DNA of 64,000 nucleotides, taken from assembly GCA_902523615.1 (NCBI GenBank), contig CABYZW010000001.1:1-64000 (forward strand), in the 5' to 3' direction. The notes under the pieces are model-generated. The model was not told the origin of the DNA, did not search any database, and saw only the letters and a list, made by a program, of their open reading frames with translations. A program made the translations under genes and the position numbers. Position 1 is the first letter of the stretch; each line of letters begins with the position of its first letter. Source of the DNA: an uncultured Pelagibacteraceae bacterium (GTDB taxonomy: Bacteria > Pseudomonadota > Alphaproteobacteria > Pelagibacterales > Pelagibacteraceae). This document shows, piece after piece, positions 57,045-64,000 of this stretch.

Positions 57045-58136
57045 TAAATTTTATATAATGAGTGCTCTAAAAATTCATCTATTTCACCATTTAAAATCTT
57101 ATCTGGATTTGTACTTTCAAAATATGTTCTGTTGTCCTTAACTAACCTATATGGTTGTAGAATATATGATCTTATTTGGTGCCCCCAACCTATATCCGAT
57201 TTGTTAGACTCCATATTCTGTATTTGTTTTTCTTTTTTTTTTAGTTCAAAATTATACAGTCTCGCTCTTAACATATTCATGCAAGTTTCTTTATTTTTAT
57301 GCTGTGATCTTTCATTTTGACACTGTACAACTATTTTTGTTGGTATGTGGGTTATCCTTACTGCGCTATCAGTAGTATTTACATGCTGTCCACCTGCTCC
57401 ACTAGATCTATAAGTATCAATTCTTAAATCTTTATCTAAAATTTCTATATCAATGTTTTCATCAACCACTGGATAGACCCAAATACTGGCAAAGCTTGTA
57501 TGTCTTCTTGCGCCAGAATCAAAAGGTGAGATTCTTACTAATCTATGAATTCCAGATTCTTTTTTTAACCATCCAAAAACATAATCCCCTTCGATCTTTA
57601 TTGTTGAGGATTTTATTCCAGCCTCATCCCCTTTATGTTCACTAATTAAACTTGAGTTAAACTTTTTATAATCTGACCACTTAAGATACATTCTTCTTAG
57701 CATGTTTGCCCAATCCTGAGACTCAGTGCCCCCAGCACCTGCATGGATTTCAATATAACAATCAAGTGAGTCTTCTTCATTAGACAGAAAACATTTAATT
57801 TCATTTTTTTTTGCAATTAACCTAAGTCCTTTCATACTCTCAAAAATCTCATTTTGAATATTTTGATTTTTCTCTTCAATGGCTAACAGATTTAAATCAT
57901 CTAAATCTTTTAATTTTATAACAGACTCTTCAAATGAATTTACTAAATCTTCGAATAATTTTTTTTCTTTAATTATTTTTTTTGAAAAAGCTTTATCTTG
58001 CCAAAAATTAGCATCAAGCATTTTTTTATTGTGATCTTTTAATTTTGAGTAAATATTATTTGTTTCAAAGAAACTCCTTAATTCTTTGATTAATTTTTTC
58101 GATTTCTTTCTTAAAAATTAAATATTTTTCATCCAT
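57044..58136 (-). CDS. prfB: Peptide chain release factor 2, with programmed +1 frameshift at 58065-58070
   Basis: Long ORF 57044-58021 has SGAGGQHVNTTDSAVRITHIPT; upstream zero-frame MDEKYLIFKKEIEKINQRIKEFL-stop with AAGGAGTTTCTTTGA site; +1 frame continues ETNNIYSKLKDHNKKMLDANFWQD. Confidence 0.93.
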
Positions 58137-60472
58137 CAATAAAACTTTAATATATTATTTGCATCTAATCTATTACTATTTGAATATAAAACTGTTCCAT
58201 CAACAACATTCTTACTTTTATAGGCCTCCATGATTGATTTGTTGGTAGAAAGACTCGCTTTTTGTCCAGTTATAGGATCTACAACCATCATGGTTATTCC
58301 ATCTGATACTTTAAAAGGTCTAGCTTCAGATTTTTTAATAGCTTTTTTTACAAAATTTTTAAAAATTGGTAATGCAGTTTTCGAGCCAGTTTCAAATTTT
58401 CCTAATGGTGCGGGATTATCCATACCGACATAAACTCCTACTACAAAGTTTGATGTAAATCCTATGAACCATGCATCTGTATTTTCATTTGTAGTCCCTG
58501 TTTTTCCAGCTAAATTTAAATTTAATTTTTTTAATTTCTTACCTGTCCCTCTTTGAATTACACCCTCTAGTATTGACGTAATCTGATAAGCAGTTTGTGC
58601 AGAAAAAACTTGCTTGTAATTATCTATAATTTTTGGGAATTTTTCACTGATGTAAGATATTTCATTACAATTAGAACAGGCTCTTTTATCGTTATTCACT
58701 ATAGTGTTTCCCTCACTATCTTGAACCCGGTCAATTAAAATAGGTTCGACCAACTTACCACCATTAACAAAAGCGCAGTATGCAGAGGTTAACTTTAAAA
58801 GTGTTGTCTCTTTAGATCCTAATGAGATGGATAATAATTTTTCAGGATTTTCATATATACCTAATTCCTTAGAAAACTCTACGACACTTTCAATTCCTAA
58901 ATTTTGGGCAATTCTAACTGTCATTAGATTTCTTGATTTTTCTAGTCCTGTTCTTAAAGTGGAAAGTCCATAAAATTTTTTTCCATAGTTTTCTGGTTTC
59001 CACATCTTTAAATCCGATCCTTGTTCTAAAACAAGGGGCGCGTCTAAAACTAAGGAGGTCGGAGTGTAATTATTTTCTAATGCTAATGCATACACAAATG
59101 GTTTAAAAGCAGATCCAGGTTGTCTTAAAGCTTGAGTTGATCTATTGAATTCACTATTCTTAAAACTGAAGCCACCACTAAGTGCTAAAACCCTACCAGT
59201 GTATGGATCCATAACAACTATCCCTCCATTTATTTTGGGAATTTGTTTCAAACTAAATTTATTACTTTTAATTTTTTTTACATAAACTATGTCACCTTCT
59301 TTAAAAATTTCGTTAAGTTCTTTCTTAGTCCAAGAAATTTCACTGTACTCAATTAAACCTTTTACCTGATCTTTAGTCTCTATCTCCACTGAAAACTTTG
59401 ATATTCTTTTTATGATTGCAAGCTTCCAGCCAATTGAATTTTCTAACTCATAATCTTCAAGACCTTTATACCATTTTGAGTCATATTCTTTATTGTCAAT
59501 AACTCCTCTCCAACCTTTACGTTTATCATACGAAATTAATCCATCTCTTAATGAATTTGTTGCGATTTTTTGCAATTCTAAGTTTATAGGAGTATTGATA
59601 TTAAATCCTTGTTTATAAACTTTTTCATATGATAATTTTTGAATAATATTTTTTCTTACATCTTCTATATAATATTGTGCGTCCTCTAAGAAAATCTTTT
59701 TATTTTTTTTTAAATAAATTTCTTTTTTTTTCAAATCATTATACTCTTTCAAACTTATAAAATCATTATCTAGCAGATTTTTTAATACTAAATCTCTCCT
59801 AAATTTAGCTAATTCTATATTTCTGTACGGGTTATATTTACTTGGTGCTTTAGGAAGAGCTGCTAATAATGCCGCTTCTTCATAATTAAGTTCTTGAATT
59901 GATTTATCAAAATATTCAAGGCTTGCAGCTGCCACTCCATATGACCCACTACCTAAATAAATTTGATTCAAATATAGCTCTAATATTCTCTCTTTGGTTA
60001 AAGCTCTTTCAATTCTAAAGGCAAGGATAGCCTCCTTTATTTTTCTATTCAGACTTACTTCATTTGTGAGAAGAAAGTTTTTAGCCACTTGTTGTGTAAT
60101 AGTTGAAGCACCCTCTAGCCTTTTTGATGTCATCAAATTTCTTATATTGTTTAATATTGCTCTTAAAACTCCCTTAGCATCAACACCAGGATGGGAAAAA
60201 AAATTTTTATCTTCTGCTGATAGGAAAGAGTTAATTACATTTTTTGGTATAGACCCATATGGAACAAAAATCCTTTTTTCCTTGGAAAAATCTGCTACTA
60301 ATTCTCCATTTCCAGAATAAACTTTACTTGAAACTGGTGGCTTATAATTCTTTAAAAATTTGTAATCAGGTATATTATTAGAAAAATTCCATAGTACTCC
60401 TAAAATGATTATCGAGAATACTAGTAAAAAGCTAGCAAAAGTGATAAATATATTCTTAAATAACTTACTCAT
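58136..60472 (-). CDS. mrcA: Penicillin-binding protein 1A
   Basis: Transglycosylase EDKNFFSHPGVD, EGASTITQQVAKN; transpeptidase RQPGSAFKPFVYA, AGKTGTTNENTDAWF. Confidence 0.95.
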   Translation of the reverse strand: MSKLFKNIFITFASFLLVFSIIILGVLWNFSNNIPDYKFLKNYKPPVSSKVYSGNGELVADFSKEKRIFVPYGSIPKNVINSFLSAEDKNFFSHPGVDAKGVLRAILNNIRNLMTSKRLEGASTITQQVAKNFLLTNEVSLNRKIKEAILAFRIERALTKERILELYLNQIYLGSGSYGVAAASLEYFDKSIQELNYEEAALLAALPKAPSKYNPYRNIELAKFRRDLVLKNLLDNDFISLKEYNDLKKKEIYLKKNKKIFLEDAQYYIEDVRKNIIQKLSYEKVYKQGFNINTPINLELQKIATNSLRDGLISYDKRKGWRGVIDNKEYDSKWYKGLEDYELENSIGWKLAIIKRISKFSVEIETKDQVKGLIEYSEISWTKKELNEIFKEGDIVYVKKIKSNKFSLKQIPKINGGIVVMDPYTGRVLALSGGFSFKNSEFNRSTQALRQPGSAFKPFVYALALENNYTPTSLVLDAPLVLEQGSDLKMWKPENYGKKFYGLSTLRTGLEKSRNLMTVRIAQNLGIESVVEFSKELGIYENPEKLLSISLGSKETTLLKLTSAYCAFVNGGKLVEPILIDRVQDSEGNTIVNNDKRACSNCNEISYISEKFPKIIDNYKQVFSAQTAYQITSILEGVIQRGTGKKLKKLNLNLAGKTGTTNENTDAWFIGFTSNFVVGVYVGMDNPAPLGKFETGSKTALPIFKNFVKKAIKKSEARPFKVSDGITMMVVDPITGQKASLSTNKSIMEAYKSKNVVDGTVLYSNSNRLDANNILKFY

Positions 60473-60570
60473 TTTAATTCCATTATATATGGGAATTTGT
60501 TAAAGATAAGGCAATAAGAACAACAAAATTTATTAAACAATATTTAAATGAAAATATCAAAAATTAACCT

Positions 60571-62349
60571 ATGGAAAAAAATTTATATATTGATGCATCG
60601 CATCCTAATGAAACTAGAGTCGTACTTAAATCTAAAAATAATATTGAAGACTACGAATACGAAGGATTAAAAAATAACCTTATTAAAAACAATATTTATC
60701 TTGGTAAAGTAAGTAGAATTGAGCCATCTTTACAGGCAGCCTTTGTTGATTTTGGTCGAGAAAGACATGGTTTTTTATCTTTTAATGATATTCAGTCAGA
60801 TTATTACCAAATACCTAAGAGTGATTTAGAAAAAATTAAATTAGAGGAAGAAAGAGTTAGAGAAGAACTATCTAGAGAAGTTGCAGCTAAAGAGGAAAAA
60901 AATATTGCCGAAGGAAAATTAGAAATCGAAGACCCTATAGACAGTAAAGAAACACCAACAGATAGTAAAGAATTAGAAGACAAGAAGAAAAAGTTTGAAA
61001 ATAAAAGTAAATTTAAAAGATATAAAATTCAAGAAGTTATAAAGCCCAATCAAGTGATATTGGTTCAAGTCATTAAGGATGAAAGAGGGCAAAAAGGAGC
61101 AGCATTAAGTACATTTATTTCTATCGCAGGTAAGTATATAGTTTTAATGCCTAATACTGCAAAAGGTGGTGGAATTTCTAGAAAAATATTTAATCCAGCT
61201 GAAAGAAAAAAAATTAGGAATATATTGAATGAAATTGAGATTCCTAAAGAGATGGGTTTAATTGTAAGAACTGCTGGAAGTAATAAAACAAAAAATGAAA
61301 TTGATCATGATTTAACTACTCTAACAAATACTTGGAACCAAATTAAAACTAATGCAATTAATTCAATTGCACCATCATTAATTCATCAAGAGAGTGAAAT
61401 AATAAAAAGGACTTTGAGAGATATGTATGACGAGAATACAAAAAATATAATTATTGAAGGAAACGAAGGTTATAAAAAAGCACAAAATTTTATGAAAATG
61501 ATGATGCCTTCGCATGTAAAAAAAATCAAAAAATATAGAGGTAAAAACCCTTTATTTATTGAAGAAGGTATAGAACAAAAACTAAATCAAATTTTTGACT
61601 CTGAAATTAAGTTATCATCTGGTGGCTACTTAGTAATTAACCCGACTGAAGCACTAGTTTCTATTGATATAAACTCAGGAAGTTCAATTAAACAAAAAAA
61701 TGTTGAAAGTACTGCTTTAGATACAAATCTTGAAGCTGCTGAAGAAATTGCAAGACAAATTAAAATAAGGGATTTATCTGGATTAATCATCATCGATTTT
61801 ATAGATATGCTCAGTTATGGAAATAGAAAATTGATAGAAAGAAAATTAAAAGAAAAATGCAGATCTGACAGAGCTCGAATTCAAATTGGAAGAATAAGTA
61901 ATTTTGGTTTATTAGAAATGTCCAGACAAAGATTAAGGGAAAGTGCTGTTAAGTGGAAAGTTAATCTCACAGATGAGTCTTTTGCTTTAAAACTATTGAA
62001 ACTTGTTGAGCTTAAAGCTGTAGTAAACAAAGCTAAATTTGTGGATATTAAGGTATGTAAAAAAATTTCAGATTTTTTAAAAGAAAACTTTATAGAAGAT
62101 TTAACTTATTTTGAAAAAAAGAATAAAATGAAAATAGATATAATGATAGATAACTCCCTTATCATACCTGAATTTATAATTGATATTAAAAATAAATCAA
62201 AAAAAACTTTAGAATTAATTGAACATTACGAAAAACTTAAAAATCTTAATGAACTTAAAAGAGATGCAGATATCGTGGAATTAAAAGATAAAAAAAAATT
62301 TAAAAAGAAAACCTTTAGAAAAAAAAAATTCTTTAAAAAAGTTAAATAA
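60571..62349 (+). CDS. rne: Ribonuclease E/G
   Basis: [57 protein letters not shown]. Confidence 0.94.
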   Translation: MEKNLYIDASHPNETRVVLKSKNNIEDYEYEGLKNNLIKNNIYLGKVSRIEPSLQAAFVDFGRERHGFLSFNDIQSDYYQIPKSDLEKIKLEEERVREELSREVAAKEEKNIAEGKLEIEDPIDSKETPTDSKELEDKKKKFENKSKFKRYKIQEVIKPNQVILVQVIKDERGQKGAALSTFISIAGKYIVLMPNTAKGGGISRKIFNPAERKKIRNILNEIEIPKEMGLIVRTAGSNKTKNEIDHDLTTLTNTWNQIKTNAINSIAPSLIHQESEIIKRTLRDMYDENTKNIIIEGNEGYKKAQNFMKMMMPSHVKKIKKYRGKNPLFIEEGIEQKLNQIFDSEIKLSSGGYLVINPTEALVSIDINSGSSIKQKNVESTALDTNLEAAEEIARQIKIRDLSGLIIIDFIDMLSYGNRKLIERKLKEKCRSDRARIQIGRISNFGLLEMSRQRLRESAVKWKVNLTDESFALKLLKLVELKAVVNKAKFVDIKVCKKISDFLKENFIEDLTYFEKKNKMKIDIMIDNSLIIPEFIIDIKNKSKKTLELIEHYEKLKNLNELKRDADIVELKDKKKFKKKTFRKKKFFKKVK

Positions 62350-63115
62350 TACCTTTTTTTGGGGAGGATCGACTTCCCATTAATATTTTTTTAATTCTTC
62401 CTGAGAGATATGAATGTCTTCCAGCAACAACAGCATTTTTAAATGCTAACGCCATTGTAAAGGGGTTTTTAGCTCTGGCAATTGCTGTATTTACTAAAAC
62501 CCCATCACATCCGAGTTCCATTGCAATAGTTGCATCTGATGCCTGCCCTAATCCTGCATCGATTATTAACGGTAACTTAGTTTGATTTCTTATGATTTTT
62601 ATATTTGTTTTATTTAAAATGCCAAGTCCGGAACCTATTGGTGCAGCTAAAGGCATTATTGCTGACGCACCAGAGTTTTCCAATCTTTTGGCCATTAATG
62701 GATCGTCATTACAGTATACCATTACCTGAAATCCTTCTTTAGTTAATATTTCTGTAGATTTTAAAGTTTCAATCATTTCAGGAAATAAATTTTTTTTATC
62801 TCCTAAAACTTCAAGTTTTACTAATTTCCATCCTCCCATCTCTCTAGCTAGTCTTAATGTTCTAAGAGCATCTTTTGAATTAAAACATCCAGCTGTATTT
62901 GGAAGATATGTAATTTTTTTAGGATCAATATAATCCATTAATAAAGGTTTTTTTTTGTCTAATATATTTACTCTTCTTACTGCAACAGTTACAATATCTG
63001 CACCTGATATTTCTATTGCTTTTGCACATTCCTCCATATTTTTATATTTTCCTGTTCCTACAATTAATCTGGACTTAAAATTTTTTTTTGCAATAACCAA
63101 AATATCTTTTTTCAA
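62342..63115 (-). CDS. thiG: Thiazole synthase
   Basis: [66 protein letters not shown]. Confidence 0.95.
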   Translation of the reverse strand: MKKDILVIAKKNFKSRLIVGTGKYKNMEECAKAIEISGADIVTVAVRRVNILDKKKPLLMDYIDPKKITYLPNTAGCFNSKDALRTLRLAREMGGWKLVKLEVLGDKKNLFPEMIETLKSTEILTKEGFQVMVYCNDDPLMAKRLENSGASAIMPLAAPIGSGLGILNKTNIKIIRNQTKLPLIIDAGLGQASDATIAMELGCDGVLVNTAIARAKNPFTMALAFKNAVVAGRHSYLSGRIKKILMGSRSSPKKGII

Positions 63116-63117
63116 TT

Positions 63118-63336
63118 TTAACCACCTCCAATAAAATGAACTATTTCTATTTTATCATTTGTTTTTAGCTTGATTTTATTTAGCTTTTTTTTATCCACTA
63201 TTTCTTGATTTAATTCAATAGCTACTTTTTTCAGGGGTATTTTAAAGTTTTTGATAATATTCAATAGATTTAAATTCTCTTTGACAGTTTTAATCTTACC
63301 ATTAATTCTTATTTTTATTTTTTTTATTTTTTTCAT
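63118..63336 (-). CDS. thiS: Sulfur carrier protein ThiS
   Basis: Small ubiquitin-like fold sequence ending HFIGGG; adjacent to thiG. Confidence 0.88.
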   Translation of the reverse strand: MKKIKKIKIRINGKIKTVKENLNLLNIIKNFKIPLKKVAIELNQEIVDKKKLNKIKLKTNDKIEIVHFIGGG

Positions 63337-63352
63337 CGTATATAAAAGTAAA

Positions 63353-63799
63353 ATGAATAATAAAATTATTATTATTAATGGACCAAATATTAATCTATTA
63401 GGTGAGAGAGAACAATCACAATATGGATTAATAACTTATAAAAAATTAAAAGAAAAATGTATTACTAAATCAAAAGATTTAGGATTAGTAGTTGAATTTG
63501 CTCAATCTAATATTGAAGGGGAATTGGTGAATATTATACAAGAAGCAAGAAATCAATTTGATGGAATAATAATTAACGCAGCTGCTTTTACTCATACATC
63601 TGTCGCGATCAGAGATGCATTAGATATTTTTAAAAAACCTATTATTGAAATTCATATTTCTAATATATATAAAAGAGAAGAATTTAGAAAAAAATCATTA
63701 ATTAGCGATATTGCTACTGGTGGTATATTTGGATTAGGAGATAATGGTTATATTTTAGCCATAATTTCAATGCACAAGCTTTTAAAAAATGAAAATTAA
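63353..63799 (+). CDS. aroQ: Type II 3-dehydroquinate dehydratase; start re-assigned from 63251
   Basis: IIIINGPNINLLGEREQSQYG, IINAAAFTHTSVAIRDAL, EIHISNIYKREEFRKKS. Confidence 0.94.
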   Translation: MNNKIIIINGPNINLLGEREQSQYGLITYKKLKEKCITKSKDLGLVVEFAQSNIEGELVNIIQEARNQFDGIIINAAAFTHTSVAIRDALDIFKKPIIEIHISNIYKREEFRKKSLISDIATGGIFGLGDNGYILAIISMHKLLKNEN

Positions 63800-64000
63800 T
63801 AAAAAATTAATTAAAGAGCTTAGTGACTACTTAGAGGAGTTTAATCTTAATGAGCTAGAGTACACTGAAAAAGATACAAAAATTAAAGTATCAAAAAATA
63901 ATTCAAATTTCAGAGATAATTTTAAGTCTATTGAAGAAAAAAATTTTAAAGACTTGAAAGAAGAAAAAAAATCCATTTCAGGAATACAGATAACTTCACC
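63789..64000 (+). CDS. accB: Biotin carboxyl carrier protein of acetyl-CoA carboxylase (5' part; truncated by the window)
   Basis: MKINKKLIKELSDYLEEFNLNELEYTEKDTKIKVSKN; follows aroQ as commonly seen. Confidence 0.75.
   Translation, partial: MKINKKLIKELSDYLEEFNLNELEYTEKDTKIKVSKNNSNFRDNFKSIEEKNFKDLKEEKKSISGIQITS

Noticed and set aside
1-64000. Search for CRISPR arrays, tRNA, rRNA, IS elements
   Set aside because: No regularly spaced direct repeats, tRNA cloverleaf/GTTCGAATC-type signature, rRNA or transposase sequence recognised by eye; a tRNAscan/Infernal run would be decisive.

Overview
The window is AT-rich, very compact bacterial chromosome, most consistent with the SAR11 clade (Pelagibacterales, Alphaproteobacteria). 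This assignment is inferred from gene content and compactness; no 16S is present. Core or metabolic blocks include: a DctPQM-type TRAP transporter; an organosulfonate/sulfite cluster (Xsc, UxaA/SuyAB-like pair, YeiH and TauE exporters, AprABM); PabA/PabB/PabC-like genes; MnmA, RecX, AmtB, HU and RseP; an ScfR/RamB-like regulator next to isocitrate lyase; a DmdA-like protein; a TPP-riboswitch-controlled SSS symporter (ThiV-like); RF2 with its programmed +1 frameshift; PBP1A, RNase E/G, ThiS-ThiG, AroQ and AccB. The accessory region at about 6.9-20.3 kb is the most novel part. It contains: (i) a six-member family of secreted two-Cys proteins of about 200 aa, five in tandem and one orphan, one split by a -1 shift at a dnaX-like A_AAA_AAG heptamer; (ii) a pentameric ligand-gated ion channel with an extra N-terminal domain next to a DUF805 protein; (iii) a divergent locus around four TTGTCCA half-sites, with a secreted caspase-like protease, a trypsin-like protease with Ca-binding-type repeats and shared WIKKK motifs on one arm, and a TM/coiled-coil protein, a vWA-like secreted protein and a PrsW-like protease on the other. 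A GC-rich structured-RNA candidate lies downstream of amtB. No CRISPR array, tRNA, rRNA or transposon was recognised. All family calls were made by eye from the translations, without database searches.
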